From: Lentibacillus sediminis
GTDB lineage: Bacteria; Bacillota; Bacilli; Bacillales; Amphibacillaceae
Direction: 5' to 3'
NCBI RefSeq assembly: GCF_002763455.1
Contig: NZ_NIXK01000001.1
Coordinates: 789,424-853,423 of the forward strand
DNA length: 64,000 nt
Made by a program: the position numbers and the translations under genes
Shown: in pieces, positions 36,819 through 46,377 of the stretch
How positions within the stretch are numbered: the first letter of the stretch is position 1
Layout: each line of letters starts with the position of its first letter
Notes under the pieces: generated by a model
What the model saw: only the letters and a program-made list of their open reading frames with translations
Databases searched by the model: none
Told to the model about the DNA's origin: nothing

Positions 36819-37688
36819 ATGTTGAATCAAGGCCAGGTTGAAGCATATTTAAACTGTTTAGGCATCATGAAAATTCAGCCGCCTGCGAAGGAATTTTTAT
36901 TTAAAATCCATAAAGCGCATGTAAAAAAGTTCTCTTGGCAAACGGTGGATATCTTTGCAGGTAAGGCAAAGCCTATCGATGTTCAAAATTCGATAAACCT
37001 TATGCTGGAAGGGAAAAGCGGTTATTGTTTTCACTTGAATGGAGCTTTTTCTGAACTTCTCAGGTCTTTGGGTTATAAAGTAACCATGCATCGGGCGGGT
37101 GTGCAATCACATGGTGCTAAACCTCATATTAATTCCACTCATCTTGGGCTTGTCGTTCACCTTTTGAATGAATCCTCATTCGAAGAACGATGGATCGTCG
37201 AAGTTGGTCTGGGAGATATGATTTACGAACCTTTTCCGTTGGAGACTGGCTCTTACACGCAAGGGGTGTTCACCTATCGGGTGGAGGATTCGAAGGTTGC
37301 TGATGGAGGCTGGCGTTTGGTCCATGATCCACAGGCTTCTTTCGCGGGAGTAGATTTTGGTGCTGACCCCGTTTTTGATATTCTTGCCTTTCAACCCAAT
37401 CATCATCACTTAAGCAAGTCACCTGATTCTCACTGGGTGAATTTATCGATTGCAAAAAACAGAGACGCCAGAGGCAGTAACCAACTTATTGGCTGTGTTT
37501 TTACTGAGCATAATGAAACTGGAATCAGGAAAACAGAAGTGGTGGAAAAACCCCGTTGGTTTGAGGTCCTGAGAGACGTTTTTGGACTTCGATTTCAGGA
37601 TTACACTCAGATGGAACGGGATGAATTATGGAGAAGAGTAATTGAGTTACATGAAGTTTGGAAGAAAGCACATTCACAGGAAATATAA
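36819..37688 (+). CDS. Arylamine N-acetyltransferase (YvcN-like)
   Basis: 289-aa NAT family enzyme that transfers acetyl from acetyl-CoA to arylamines or related nucleophiles. The catalytic triad is visible: Cys in GKSGYCFHLNGAF, His in NSTHLGLVVHL and Asp in EVGLGD. The canonical RGGYCFE motif is modified to KSGYCFH. Follows crh, as yvcN does in B. subtilis. AGAAGGTGAAAA precedes the start. Confidence 0.9.
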   Translation: MLNQGQVEAYLNCLGIMKIQPPAKEFLFKIHKAHVKKFSWQTVDIFAGKAKPIDVQNSINLMLEGKSGYCFHLNGAFSELLRSLGYKVTMHRAGVQSHGAKPHINSTHLGLVVHLLNESSFEERWIVEVGLGDMIYEPFPLETGSYTQGVFTYRVEDSKVADGGWRLVHDPQASFAGVDFGADPVFDILAFQPNHHHLSKSPDSHWVNLSIAKNRDARGSNQLIGCVFTEHNETGIRKTEVVEKPRWFEVLRDVFGLRFQDYTQMERDELWRRVIELHEVWKKAHSQEI

Positions 37689-37733
37689 GATGAACCCCAT
37701 GGGTGCAGAAGTAAACGACGTGATGCATTTATA

Positions 37734-37776
37734 TTAAAAAACCCCGTACCACTCATAAAGTGATACGAGGCTGTCT
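37734..37776. terminator. Bidirectional terminator between nat and clpP
   Basis: AAACCCCGTACCACT pairs with AGTGATACGAGG around CATAA. T runs occur on both strands (CTTTTT on plus, TTTTTT on minus), serving the converging nat and clpP. Confidence 0.85.
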
Positions 37777-37785
37777 TTTTCATGC

Positions 37786-38382
37786 TTAACCGTTATTCGT
37801 TTCATTGCGCTCAAGAATCTTGTCAATCAAGCCATAGTCGACCGATTTTTCTGCGGTCATAAAGTTGTCGCGTTCGGTGTCGCGCTCAATGACTTCCAAT
37901 GGCTGACCGGTGCGCTCGGACAGAATCTCGTTCATTCTCCGCTTCATTTCCACAATCCGGCGTGCATGGATTTCAATATCCGTTGCCTGCCCCTGTGTTC
38001 CGCCCAGCGGCTGATGGATCATCACTTCACTGTTCGGCAGCGCATAACGTTTGCCTTTTTCCCCGGCAGCCAAGAGGAATGCTCCCATGGATGCTGCCAT
38101 CCCGGTGCAAATAGTTGATACATTCGGCTTGATAAACTGCATGGTATCAAAAATTGCCATGCCCGCCGTGATCGATCCGCCCGGTGAGTTGATGTACAGG
38201 GAAATGTCTTTCTCTGGATCTTCCGCCTCCAGGAAAAGCAATTGCGCAACAATGGAGTTGGCCACATTGTCATCAATTCCGCTTCCCAGCATAATAATCC
38301 GGTCTTTCAGCAAACGTGAGTAAATATCATACGCGCGCTCCCCACGGTTGGTCTGTTCAATAACTGTAGGTATTAAATTCAT
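37786..38382 (-). CDS. clpP: ATP-dependent Clp protease proteolytic subunit
   Basis: 198-aa serine protease subunit that assembles as a double heptamer and degrades proteins fed by ClpC, ClpX or ClpE. Catalytic triad: Ser in GMAASMGAF, His in VMIHQPLGG, Asp in [10 protein letters not shown]. The start at 38382 ([10 protein letters not shown]) has GGGAGGAAA upstream; the longer ORF start at 38427 is not used. CtsR site in the promoter. Confidence 0.97.
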   Translation of the reverse strand: MNLIPTVIEQTNRGERAYDIYSRLLKDRIIMLGSGIDDNVANSIVAQLLFLEAEDPEKDISLYINSPGGSITAGMAIFDTMQFIKPNVSTICTGMAASMGAFLLAAGEKGKRYALPNSEVMIHQPLGGTQGQATDIEIHARRIVEMKRRMNEILSERTGQPLEVIERDTERDNFMTAEKSVDYGLIDKILERNETNNG

Positions 38383-38418
38383 TGACTGATTTCCTCCCTT
38401 TTCATCCGTTCTGATTTT

Positions 38419-38448
38419 ATCATACATTAATGGTCAATAAAGGTCAAA
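38419..38448 (-). promoter_or_regulatory. clpP promoter with CtsR operator
   Basis: On the minus strand TTGACC (38447-38442), a 17-bp spacer, then TATGAT (38424-38419). Overlapping the -35, the plus strand reads GGTCAATAAAGGTCAAA (38432-38448), the heptad direct repeat of the CtsR heat-shock repressor with one mismatch. Expression should be induced by heat and protein stress. Confidence 0.9.
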
Positions 38449-38584
38449 CAAAACGTTCAACAAAACCCTCTAACCATGATACCCATCTCCTGGCAAAATA
38501 AACCTCTAAGAATTTGAGGAAAATACTTGTATATCTCAGCCGAGCGAGTTATAATATTCTATGTGCCAAAAAAATTCATATTCT

Positions 38585-38658
38585 GCGCCCATAGCTCAGT
38601 AGGATAGAGCTTAGGTTTCCGGTACCTAGTGTCGGGGGTTCGAATCCCTCTGGGCGCG
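38585..38658 (+). tRNA. tRNA-Arg, anticodon CCG
   Basis: Full cloverleaf of 74 nt: acceptor GCGCCCA / TGGGCGC, D stem GCTC / GAGC, anticodon stem TAGGT / ACCTA with loop TTCCGGT (anticodon CCG), T arm GGGGG TTCGAAT CCCTC. The CCA end is not encoded. It reads CGG codons. Confidence 0.96.
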
Positions 38659-38670
38659 TCATTATTTTAG

Positions 38671-38706
38671 AAACAGAGAGTACATGTGTGTGCTCTCTGT
38701 TTTTTG
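38671..38706 (+). terminator. Intrinsic terminator of tRNA-Arg
   Basis: AAACAGAGAG pairs with CTCTCTGTTT around a 12-nt loop and is followed by TTTG. Confidence 0.9.
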
Positions 38707-38737
38707 TGTTTTGGTGGAGGGAATCGGCGTAAGCGGG

Positions 38738-38970
38738 CGCTTCCGCCCGAGAGGGAGAACTTCGGCGCCACGGTGGAAACTTCAGCGCGAGAGGGAGAAC
38801 TTCGGCGTGCCAGCGGAAACTTCGGCGCGAGAGGGAGAACTTCGGCGTGCCAGCGGAAACTTCGGCGCGAGAGGGAGAACTTCGGCGTGAGAGCGGAAAC
38901 TTCAGCGCGAGAGGGAAGACTTCGGCATGCCAGCGGAAATTTTAACTCGCGACTGAAAATCCGCCCGCAC
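38738..38970. repeat. 20-bp tandem repeat array C (about 11 units)
   Basis: Units of 20 bp starting aacttcggcg. Two variants alternate, giving a 40-bp higher-order period: aacttcggcgcgagagggag and aacttcggcgtgccagcgga. The last units degenerate. The array lies between the tRNA-Arg terminator and the stop codon of the NERD-domain gene. Closest in sequence to array D on the other side of that gene. Confidence 0.9.
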
Positions 38971-38984
38971 ATAAACAAGATTTA

Positions 38985-40016
38985 TCACCAATTTGCTCCA
39001 CTGGAAAATATGGATCTTTCACCTATTGAAACATACAAGTCCTGAGGAAATTCCTCAAGGCGAGGGGCATAGTATTTTCTTGCACTAGTTGTGCCTTTTT
39101 GTTTCAGATTCATGGAATTCAGTAATAGATAAGCAGTTTTAGGTGATTCAATATGCAGCAAACGCCGGCATTCCTGATTGGTGATTGTATCCTTTTCAAG
39201 CAAAAAATAAGATAAAACTACTTGTCTGTGTGCGGTGAAATCAGGCTGGAGGCATTTGGGGCATAACCATTTTTTATACATCCTCTGCATTGGGTAATGT
39301 CCACATTCCGGGCAGGCGACTCCATGAATAAGATGGTTATCCGTGACACCATATTTTTTTAACAAAGAAGGTTTATGATCGACGTGGTGACTCAAAAGCA
39401 AACTGCTCGTTTTCATAAGTTTTTTTTTATCAAGGTATCTTTTTGTATATTTTGTTTGGATCTTATCGAGTTGGAGAGGTAAGCTTTCGGAGTGAATTAA
39501 TTTCTCATAACTCTCTGGGTCTTGCTGCAAATTTTCAATAATGGTTGATTCATTGCTTGAAACCACAACTGTTTCAATTGGAATATGGATATTGCGGTTC
39601 TCCAGCCAAAATGCCAAATTTCTTTTCTGCGCTTCTGCCTGCAAAATAGGGTCTTTGTATCCCTTCTCTTTTCCCTCAACAATTTGTATAAACTGCTTTT
39701 GCAAGGAATCGTATCGGAGCGTTCCTTTAATATTTTTTATCTCAAGGATGCAGATGAAGTTATTAGTGAGGATTAACGTGTCTATCTGAAAATAGTGGGA
39801 AAAATTATTTAGACGAAGGCTCTGGAAGATGTGGAAATTGTTATGCGGGTAAAGTGACAACTTATAATCTACTTTCTTTTCACCTCGGTAACCAGCCAGG
39901 AACTTCTTGTATTCTCCCAGTAAGACTTCATTTCGCCGATAGGGTTCTTTTAATCTCCGGAATAAGGCTTCCAATGATAAAAGTTCAAATGGTTTTGAAC
40001 GATGTTTAACAAACAT
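38985..40016 (-). CDS. NERD-domain (nuclease-related) protein with zinc ribbon
   Basis: 343-aa protein: a NERD domain (~45-160) with the nuclease-like motifs QIDTLILT and CILEIKN (D...ExK), and a Cys4 zinc ribbon (CPECGHYPMQ...WLCPKCL, ~255-285), then a helical C-terminus. NERD proteins are predicted to act on DNA; some belong to plasmids or defence regions. ATG 40016 follows AAAGGAGTG; the in-frame ATG 40067 is not used. The gene appears AT-richer than its neighbours and is flanked by 20-bp arrays C and D, so it may have been gained. Exact substrate unknown. Confidence 0.82.
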   Translation of the reverse strand: MFVKHRSKPFELLSLEALFRRLKEPYRRNEVLLGEYKKFLAGYRGEKKVDYKLSLYPHNNFHIFQSLRLNNFSHYFQIDTLILTNNFICILEIKNIKGTLRYDSLQKQFIQIVEGKEKGYKDPILQAEAQKRNLAFWLENRNIHIPIETVVVSSNESTIIENLQQDPESYEKLIHSESLPLQLDKIQTKYTKRYLDKKKLMKTSSLLLSHHVDHKPSLLKKYGVTDNHLIHGVACPECGHYPMQRMYKKWLCPKCLQPDFTAHRQVVLSYFLLEKDTITNQECRRLLHIESPKTAYLLLNSMNLKQKGTTSARKYYAPRLEEFPQDLYVSIGERSIFSSGANW

Positions 40017-40123
40017 GTAAACACTCCTTTTATTTGGTTTAAAGATATAGTTCGACATAAATCTCAAAAACCCTTTAATTTTATGGAAAAATTTTTTGGA
40101 TTAATCCCTAGCCTCGGAGCGAA

Positions 40124-40341
40124 AACTTCGGCGTCACAGTTTAAATTTCAGCGCGAGAGTGAGAGCTTCGGCGTCACGGTGGAAACTTCAGCGCGAAAGT
40201 GAGAACTTCGGCGCCATGGTGGGAAGTTCAGCGCGAGAGTGAGAACATCGGCGTCACAGTTTAAACTTCAGCGCCACAGTGGAAACTTCAACCCGAGAGC
40301 GGGAACTTCAACCCCACAGCGCGAACGCCGACCCCCACCCC
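40124..40341. repeat. 20-bp tandem repeat array D (about 11 units)
   Basis: Units of 20 bp such as aacttcggcgtcacagttta and aacttcagcgcgaaagtgag, again alternating in pairs. Same orientation as array C. The right end fades into C-rich sequence before the appD ribosome site. Confidence 0.9.
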
Positions 40342-40423
40342 ACCCGACAATTCCCCGGCATATTCCTCCCGCCCTCCACATACAATGCATGGACAACTCA
40401 ATTAAAGAGGAGGGGCCCCGATA

Positions 40424-41437
40424 ATGTCCGATCAAGAAACGGTACTGGAAATGAATGATCTGCATACACACTTTTTCACCGACAGCGGGGAGATTCCTGC
40501 AGTTGACGGGGTCAGTTTGCGTGTAAATAAAGGGGAAGTGGTTGGGATTGTTGGCGAGTCGGGCTGCGGGAAGAGTGTCGCGTCCTTGTCGATCATGCAG
40601 CTTGTCCCCAGTCCGCCAGGCCGGATTGTAGACGGTGACATTCAATTTAAAGGGGAAAATCTTGCCACTGCGACGGAGAAGCGGATGAGGAAGATTCGCG
40701 GCAATGAGATTTCGATGATTTTTCAGGAGCCAATGACTTCGCTCGATCCGCTGTTTACGATTGGCAACCAAATGGAGGAAGCGATCCGGATTCATCAGAA
40801 AATCAGCAAAAAAGAAGCGAGGACGAAAGCGGCGGACATGCTCAAACAGGTGGGCATTCCCCGGGCGGAAGCGATACTGGATGAGCATCCCCACCAGCTG
40901 TCCGGCGGCATGCGGCAGCGTGTGATGATTGCGATGGCGATGTCCTGTGATCCGGAGCTGCTGATTGCTGATGAACCAACGACCGCACTGGATGTCACGA
41001 TCCAAGCACAAATTTTGGACCTGATGCGGAAGCTCAATAAAGAAAATGATACGGCGATTCTATTAATCACGCACGATCTCGGGGTCGTCGCGGAAATTTG
41101 CGATCGAGTGGTAGTGATGTATGCCGGGCAGGTTGTTGAAGAAGGCACCGCCAGGGAAATTTTAAAAGATCCCAAGCATCCCTATTCGCAAGGTCTGATT
41201 CGATCACTGCCAAAACTCAGGGAGCGCGAGCAAAAACTCTATTCCATCCCGGGCACCGTTCCGAAGCCGAAAATGGGGCGGGTTGGCTGCCGGTTTGCCG
41301 ATCGCTGCCCGTTTGCCTTTGACCGTTGCTATGAAGAGACACCATCCTTGATCCAACTGAACAATCAACGAACCAGCCGCTGTTTTTTATATGATAAGGA
41401 GGCCCAGGAAGATGCCGAATCCCCTGTTGGAAGTTAA
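40424..41437 (+). CDS. appD: Oligopeptide ABC transporter ATPase AppD
   Basis: 337-aa ATPase of the Opp/Dpp/App family: Walker A GESGCGKS (~39-46), signature LSGGMRQR, Walker B LLIADEPTTALD and the C-terminal oligopeptide transporter Cys region (CRFADRCPFAFDRC). First gene of a five-gene operon in the order D-F-A-B-C, which is that of B. subtilis app. AAAGAGGAGGGG precedes the start. Without a specificity test Opp or Dpp naming remains possible. Confidence 0.9.
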   Translation: MSDQETVLEMNDLHTHFFTDSGEIPAVDGVSLRVNKGEVVGIVGESGCGKSVASLSIMQLVPSPPGRIVDGDIQFKGENLATATEKRMRKIRGNEISMIFQEPMTSLDPLFTIGNQMEEAIRIHQKISKKEARTKAADMLKQVGIPRAEAILDEHPHQLSGGMRQRVMIAMAMSCDPELLIADEPTTALDVTIQAQILDLMRKLNKENDTAILLITHDLGVVAEICDRVVVMYAGQVVEEGTAREILKDPKHPYSQGLIRSLPKLREREQKLYSIPGTVPKPKMGRVGCRFADRCPFAFDRCYEETPSLIQLNNQRTSRCFLYDKEAQEDAESPVGS

Positions 41438-42389
41438 TGGACTGAAAAAATACTTTGATATCCGCGGCGGTGTTTTTGGCCGGAAAGTTGGCGATGTGAA
41501 GGCAGTGGATGATATTTCCTTTACCGTCATGGAAGGCGAGATTCTCGGGATCGTCGGAGAATCGGGCTGCGGCAAGTCGACGGCCGGAAAAGCAATCCTG
41601 CGTCTGATTGAACCGACGGCTGGCACCGTCCGCTTTGAAGATAAGGACCTGACCGAATTAAATGCGGAAGAAATGCGGAAACTGCGCCACAACATGCAGA
41701 TCATTTTCCAGGATCCATATGCATCGCTCAATCCGAGGCATACCGTGGAAAAAATCATCAGTGAGCCGCTCAAAGTTCATGGCATGACTTCGGCAGCAGA
41801 GCGGAAAAAGCGGGTGCAGGAGCTGCTGGAGACCGTGGGCCTGAGCGCATACCAGGCGTCACGCTACCCGCATCAATTCAGCGGTGGTCAGCGGCAGCGG
41901 ATTGGGATTGCCCGGGCGCTTGCCAATAATCCAAAACTGATTATTTGCGATGAGCCTGTCTCGGCGCTTGACGTGTCGGTGCAATCGCAAATTCTCAACC
42001 TGATGGAAGAACTGCGCGACAAATTTCAGCTGACCTATGTATTTATTGCTCATGATTTGAGTGTCGTCAAGCATATCAGCGACCGGGTCGGGGTGATGTA
42101 CCTGGGGCGGATGGTCGAACTGACGACAAAGGAAAAATTGTACGAGGAACCGAAACATCCTTACACCCAGGCGCTTCTCTCAGCAGTGCCGGAGCCCGAT
42201 CCAGATGTAGTAAAAGAGCGGGTTATCTTACAGGGGGATGTGCCAAGCCCGGAAAATCCTCCGGCCGGGTGTGCGTTTCATACCAGGTGCCCGATGGCTA
42301 TGGACATTTGCAAAGAGTTGAGGCCGCAGTTTGAAGAAATAGAAGATAATCATTTTGTTGCCTGTCATCTTTACGGAGACGCGCAATAG
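41412..42389 (+). CDS. appF: Oligopeptide ABC transporter ATPase AppF
   Basis: 325-aa second ATPase: Walker A GESGCGKST, signature FSGGQRQR, Walker B LIICDEPVSALD, C-terminal Cys cluster (CAFHTRCPMAMDIC). The start at 41412 (MPNPLLEVNG) follows TAAGGAGG and overlaps appD by 26 bp; ATG 41391 upstream is not used. Pairs with AppD to energise uptake. Confidence 0.9.
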   Translation: MPNPLLEVNGLKKYFDIRGGVFGRKVGDVKAVDDISFTVMEGEILGIVGESGCGKSTAGKAILRLIEPTAGTVRFEDKDLTELNAEEMRKLRHNMQIIFQDPYASLNPRHTVEKIISEPLKVHGMTSAAERKKRVQELLETVGLSAYQASRYPHQFSGGQRQRIGIARALANNPKLIICDEPVSALDVSVQSQILNLMEELRDKFQLTYVFIAHDLSVVKHISDRVGVMYLGRMVELTTKEKLYEEPKHPYTQALLSAVPEPDPDVVKERVILQGDVPSPENPPAGCAFHTRCPMAMDICKELRPQFEEIEDNHFVACHLYGDAQ

Positions 42390-42425
42390 AATTGATATAT
42401 ACATTATTTTAAGGGGGCATAACCT

Positions 42426-44135
42426 ATGAAGTGGAAGGTTTCAATTTTTATGGCCTTCATGCTGTCAATCGTGCTCGTGCTTGCTGCCTGCAGCGGGGAT
42501 GGCAGCGCTGATCCGGAAGCTACGGAAGGCGATGATGGCGGCACGGAAGAAAATGCTGGTGAAGAAGGCGAGGCAGAAAGTGAAGGCAGTTCAGAGGGTG
42601 AAGGAGAGGCTGCCGAAGAAGGAGGGGTTCTGGTCTTTGCGCGTGGCGGGGACTCGGAAAGCCTCGATCCCGGAAGCACAACCGATGGGGAATCCTCCCG
42701 GGTAACCAGGCAAATTTTGGAGAGTCTGCTTGACTTTGAGAAAGATTCCTTTGAGATTAGGCCAGGGCTCGCCCATGACTGGGAAGTTTCCGATGATGGG
42801 TTGTCCTACACCTTCTATTTAGAAGAAGGAGTCACATTCCATGACGGGACGCCGTTCAATGCAGAAGCGGTGAAAACGAATTTTGAACGTTGGTCTGACC
42901 CGGAACATGAATATGCATTTACAGATGATGGCTATGTGTATGCCATGTATGGCACCATGTTCGGTGGCTACAAAGGCGATGAGGGGCATGTCATTGAGTC
43001 GATCAACGTGGTAAATGATCATGAGATTGAATTTGTCCTGAGCCAGCCACTCGGATTCTTCCTGCAAAATATGGCGATGAGCTATTTTGCGATCACCTCG
43101 CCGGCAGCACTGGAAGAACACGGGGCAGCGATTAATGAAAACCCGGTCGGCACCGGCCCATTTAAATTTGTCAGCTGGACCAAGGATGACTCGATTGTCC
43201 TGGAAAAGTTTGAAGACTACCGGGTGGACGGCTTGCCGAAACTTGATGAGGTAGTGTTTGAAGTTATTCCGGACAACGCAGCCCGCCTGATAGCCCTAAG
43301 ATCCGGGGATATCGACATTATGGATGGATTGAACCCGGATGACGCAGCTGTTGTTGAGCAAGAAGAAGGGCTTAAGCTGTATACCCGCGCGGAGAACAAC
43401 TTCGGCTATGTCGGCTTCCATACCCAGAAACCACCGCTGGATCAGGTAGAAGTACGCCAGGCGATTAATTACGCAATCGATAAACAAGCGATAGCGGACG
43501 CCTTGTATGCGGGCTACGCCACCGTGGCGAAAAACCCGCTGCCGCCAAGTTATATGGGATACAACGAAGATACGGAAGCCTATGAATACAATCCGGAAAG
43601 GGCGCAGGAGCTGCTGGCTGAAGCAGGCTATGAGGACGGTCTGGAAATTGATTTGTGGACCATGCCGGTAGCACGTCCGTACATGCCGGATCCGGAGACC
43701 GTGGCACAAATCGTGAAAAATAACCTGGCAGATGTCGGGATCACAGCGACCATTGTCCGGCACGAATGGGCACCATATTTGGAAAAAACGATGCAGGGAG
43801 AGCATGAGATGTTTATCCTTGGCTGGTCCGGAACCAATGGCGATCCGGATTACTTCCTGAGCAGCCTGCTGCATGGTTCGAATGTCGGCAGCAGCAACCG
43901 TACCTTCTATGAAAATGAGGAAGTCGATGAACTGCTGGATCAGGCGAAACGGGCAGTTGACCAGGAAGAGCGCGCGGAACTGTATAAGGAAGCACAGGCG
44001 TTGATTTCCGAGGACTCGCCAATGGCCACCCTGGTGCACTCACGTCCAGTTTTGGCAACCTCAAGTGATGTCTTAAATTATGTTCCGCACCCGTCAACAA
44101 GTGAATCGCTGGCAGAGGTGGAATTGGCTAACTAA
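42426..44135 (+). CDS. appA: Oligopeptide-binding lipoprotein AppA
   Basis: 569-aa family 5 solute-binding lipoprotein that captures peptides for AppBCDF. Signal peptide with lipobox LAAC (Cys ~21), then an extremely acidic Gly/Glu/Asp/Ser linker (~22-62), then the SBP_bac_5 fold (LLDFEKDSFEIRPGLAHDWE, FTLTD-like HDGTPFNAEAVK). The acidic linker fits a halotolerant cell wall. GGGGGC upstream. A hairpin follows, probably protecting a more abundant appA message. Confidence 0.9.
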   Translation: MKWKVSIFMAFMLSIVLVLAACSGDGSADPEATEGDDGGTEENAGEEGEAESEGSSEGEGEAAEEGGVLVFARGGDSESLDPGSTTDGESSRVTRQILESLLDFEKDSFEIRPGLAHDWEVSDDGLSYTFYLEEGVTFHDGTPFNAEAVKTNFERWSDPEHEYAFTDDGYVYAMYGTMFGGYKGDEGHVIESINVVNDHEIEFVLSQPLGFFLQNMAMSYFAITSPAALEEHGAAINENPVGTGPFKFVSWTKDDSIVLEKFEDYRVDGLPKLDEVVFEVIPDNAARLIALRSGDIDIMDGLNPDDAAVVEQEEGLKLYTRAENNFGYVGFHTQKPPLDQVEVRQAINYAIDKQAIADALYAGYATVAKNPLPPSYMGYNEDTEAYEYNPERAQELLAEAGYEDGLEIDLWTMPVARPYMPDPETVAQIVKNNLADVGITATIVRHEWAPYLEKTMQGEHEMFILGWSGTNGDPDYFLSSLLHGSNVGSSNRTFYENEEVDELLDQAKRAVDQEERAELYKEAQALISEDSPMATLVHSRPVLATSSDVLNYVPHPSTSESLAEVELAN

Positions 44136-44149
44136 CGAACGAACAACAG

Positions 44150-44184
44150 AGGGGGAGCAGTTCATGCTGCTGCCCCTTCCTTTC
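44150..44184 (+). terminator. Partial terminator between appA and appB
   Basis: GGGGAGCAG pairs with CTGCTGCCCC (one bulge) and is followed by TTCCTTTCC. Such hairpins after binding-protein genes usually lower downstream expression without stopping it. Confidence 0.55.
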
Positions 44185-44209
44185 CATATAAGGGAACGGA
44201 GGTGAAGAA

Positions 44210-45211
44210 ATGTTTTCCTATGTCATGCGGCGATTGGTGATGCTGATTCCGGTTTTAGTCGGCATGACGCTGATCACCTTTTCGATTGTGCATTTAATTC
44301 CGGGAAATCCGGCTCAGGTTATGTTAGGCGAAACAGCAACAGCGGAAGCCATCGCCGATTTGGAAGAAAGTATGGGATTAAACGAGCCATATCTGGTGCA
44401 ATACGGCCTTTATATATCCGACTTGCTGCAGGGTGACTTAGGCACATCTCTAAGGTCCAAAGCAGAAATTTCCCAGGAAATATGGCCATATATCGCTGCA
44501 ACCTTTGAATTAACCGTGTTCGCCATGCTGTTTGCTATTTTTATCGGGGTGAATGCGGGAATCATCAGTGCATGGAAACAAAATTCCTGGTTCGACTTTT
44601 TGGCCATGCTGTTTGCGCTTGTCGGAGTCTCCATGCCGGTTTTCTGGCTGGCATTGATGGAGCAATGGGTCTTTGCCCAGGAGCTAGGCTGGCTGCCTGC
44701 CTACGGTAGGGAAAACAGCCGGGATCCGATGGCACCGATTACCCATTTCTATGTCCTGGACTCGTTGATTCACCTGGACTTTGCAAGGACGTGGGTTACG
44801 CTGAAACATTTAATTCTGCCAAGTATCGCTCTGGGCACGATTCCAATGGCGATCATCGCTCGGATGACCCGCTCCAGCATGCTGGAAGTGATGAAATCGG
44901 ATTATGTCCGGACGGTCCGGGCAAAAGGCTCCGGGACATTTCTCGTTATTTACAAGCATGCGCTTAAAAATGCAATGATTCCTGTATTGACGGTGATCGG
45001 TTTGCAAACCGGCGTGCTGCTAGGCGGCGCGATTCTCACAGAAACGATCTTCAGCTGGCCGGGCCTCGGCAGGTATGTATATGAAGCGATTAATTACCGT
45101 GATTATCCGGTGATTCAATCAGGCATACTCGTGATTGCTTTCATTTTCGTCATCATCAATTTGGTGGTGGACGTGCTGTACAAATTAATCGATCCACGGA
45201 TTAAATATTAA
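44210..45211 (+). CDS. appB: Oligopeptide ABC transporter permease AppB
   Basis: 333-aa permease with six TM helices, N-terminal family motif (RRLVMLIPVLVGMTLITFSIVH shortened here to its core LIPVLVG) and the cytoplasmic EAA loop contacting the ATPases (VRTVRAKGSGTFLVIYKHAL). Forms the channel with AppC. ACGGAGGTG precedes the start. Confidence 0.9.
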   Translation: MFSYVMRRLVMLIPVLVGMTLITFSIVHLIPGNPAQVMLGETATAEAIADLEESMGLNEPYLVQYGLYISDLLQGDLGTSLRSKAEISQEIWPYIAATFELTVFAMLFAIFIGVNAGIISAWKQNSWFDFLAMLFALVGVSMPVFWLALMEQWVFAQELGWLPAYGRENSRDPMAPITHFYVLDSLIHLDFARTWVTLKHLILPSIALGTIPMAIIARMTRSSMLEVMKSDYVRTVRAKGSGTFLVIYKHALKNAMIPVLTVIGLQTGVLLGGAILTETIFSWPGLGRYVYEAINYRDYPVIQSGILVIAFIFVIINLVVDVLYKLIDPRIKY

Positions 45212-45225
45212 GGGGGGAGTTGCAG

Positions 45226-46158
45226 ATGGACAAAAAGGATAAAAATGAGGCAGAACAGTTGACGGCAAATCCTGCTAAAGCATCCATGGCAAAGGATGCT
45301 GAGGAAATCGAAGCAATCTCTCCCTGGAAAGATACACTCCGGCAGCTGCGGCGCAACAAGTTTGCCATTGCAGGCATGGGTATTATCGTATTTTTCATTT
45401 TGCTTGGTTTGGTGGCTCCACTGCTCACGTCTTACGGCTATGAGGATCAGGATCTGGTTAACCGGCTGATGCCGCCATCCGCGGAGCACTGGCTGGGCAC
45501 CGATCATTTGGGGCGGGATATTTTTACCCGGATTGCTTATGGTGCCAGGGTTTCCCTGCAGGTCGGATTTTTTGCGGTGACCGGCGCGCTCGTATTTGGT
45601 TCACTGCTGGGGATCATTGCAGGATACTTCGGCCGCTGGGTTGACATGCTGATTTCCCGGATTTTTGACATCCTGCTGGCTTTTCCAAGTATTCTGCTGG
45701 CAATTGCGATTGTGGCTATCCTCGGTGCTTCCCTGCAAAATGCACTGATTGCGATCGCCGTTATCAATATTCCAATCTTCGGCAGGTTGGTCCGCTCGAA
45801 GGTAATCAGCCTGCGGGAGGAAGAATTCATTATGGCTGCCAGGGCGCAGGGGATGAAGAATGGCCGGATCATCTTTCATCATATTCTGCCAAACAGTACC
45901 GCGCCAATAATCGTCCAAGCTACACTTGGTTTTGGTACAGCCATTCTGGAAGCAGCAGCACTTGGCTTCCTCGGACTCGGTGTTCAGCCGCCAACCCCGG
46001 AATGGGGGCAAATGCTCGCCGACTCTCGCGACTTTATCCAGCTTGCCCCATGGACGCTGATTGTGCCTGGGGTGTCGATCATGCTGGTTGTGCTTGGATT
46101 TAATCTGATTGGGGATGGGCTGCGGGATGCGCTCGATCCGAAGATGAAGAATTCGTAG
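45226..46158 (+). CDS. appC: Oligopeptide ABC transporter permease AppC
   Basis: 310-aa permease with a charged cytoplasmic N-terminus (~1-45), OppC_N domain, six TM helices and the EAA loop (MAARAQGMKNGRIIFHHILP). ATG 45226 has AAGGGGGG upstream; the in-frame TTG 45220 is not needed. Last gene of the operon, 14 bp after appB. Confidence 0.9.
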   Translation: MDKKDKNEAEQLTANPAKASMAKDAEEIEAISPWKDTLRQLRRNKFAIAGMGIIVFFILLGLVAPLLTSYGYEDQDLVNRLMPPSAEHWLGTDHLGRDIFTRIAYGARVSLQVGFFAVTGALVFGSLLGIIAGYFGRWVDMLISRIFDILLAFPSILLAIAIVAILGASLQNALIAIAVINIPIFGRLVRSKVISLREEEFIMAARAQGMKNGRIIFHHILPNSTAPIIVQATLGFGTAILEAAALGFLGLGVQPPTPEWGQMLADSRDFIQLAPWTLIVPGVSIMLVVLGFNLIGDGLRDALDPKMKNS

Positions 46159-46167
46159 GGAGGAGAA

Positions 46168-46208
46168 ACGGCTGGAGCTTGTAATGACAAGCTTCGGCTG
46201 TTTTTTTA
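46168..46208 (+). terminator. Intrinsic terminator of appDFABC
   Basis: ACGGCTGGAGCTTGT pairs with ACAAGCTTCGGCTGT (three wobble pairs), loop AATG, then TTTTTTT. Confidence 0.9.
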
Positions 46209-46337
46209 TCATTTTATATTTCCCTTTATGTATTCCACATTTAAGTTACGAAATAGTTCAGGTCAAAAATTTTTCCATAGAAATCCATCATAGGAAAGAA
46301 AACTCCCTTAAAAAAGAGCATAAATGTTCGTGTTTTG

Positions 46338-46346
46338 TGGTATAAT
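46338..46346 (+). promoter_or_regulatory. Extended -10 promoter of the small WYL-like gene
   Basis: TGGTATAAT lies 32 bp upstream of the start at 46378. Confidence 0.6.
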
Positions 46347-46377
46347 GAAACAAACGTTCTTTTTGAGGTGATCATTA

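Noticed and set aside
38667..39045. ORFs of ~100-120 aa in array C
   Set aside because: Same artefact: the repeat has no stop codons in several frames.
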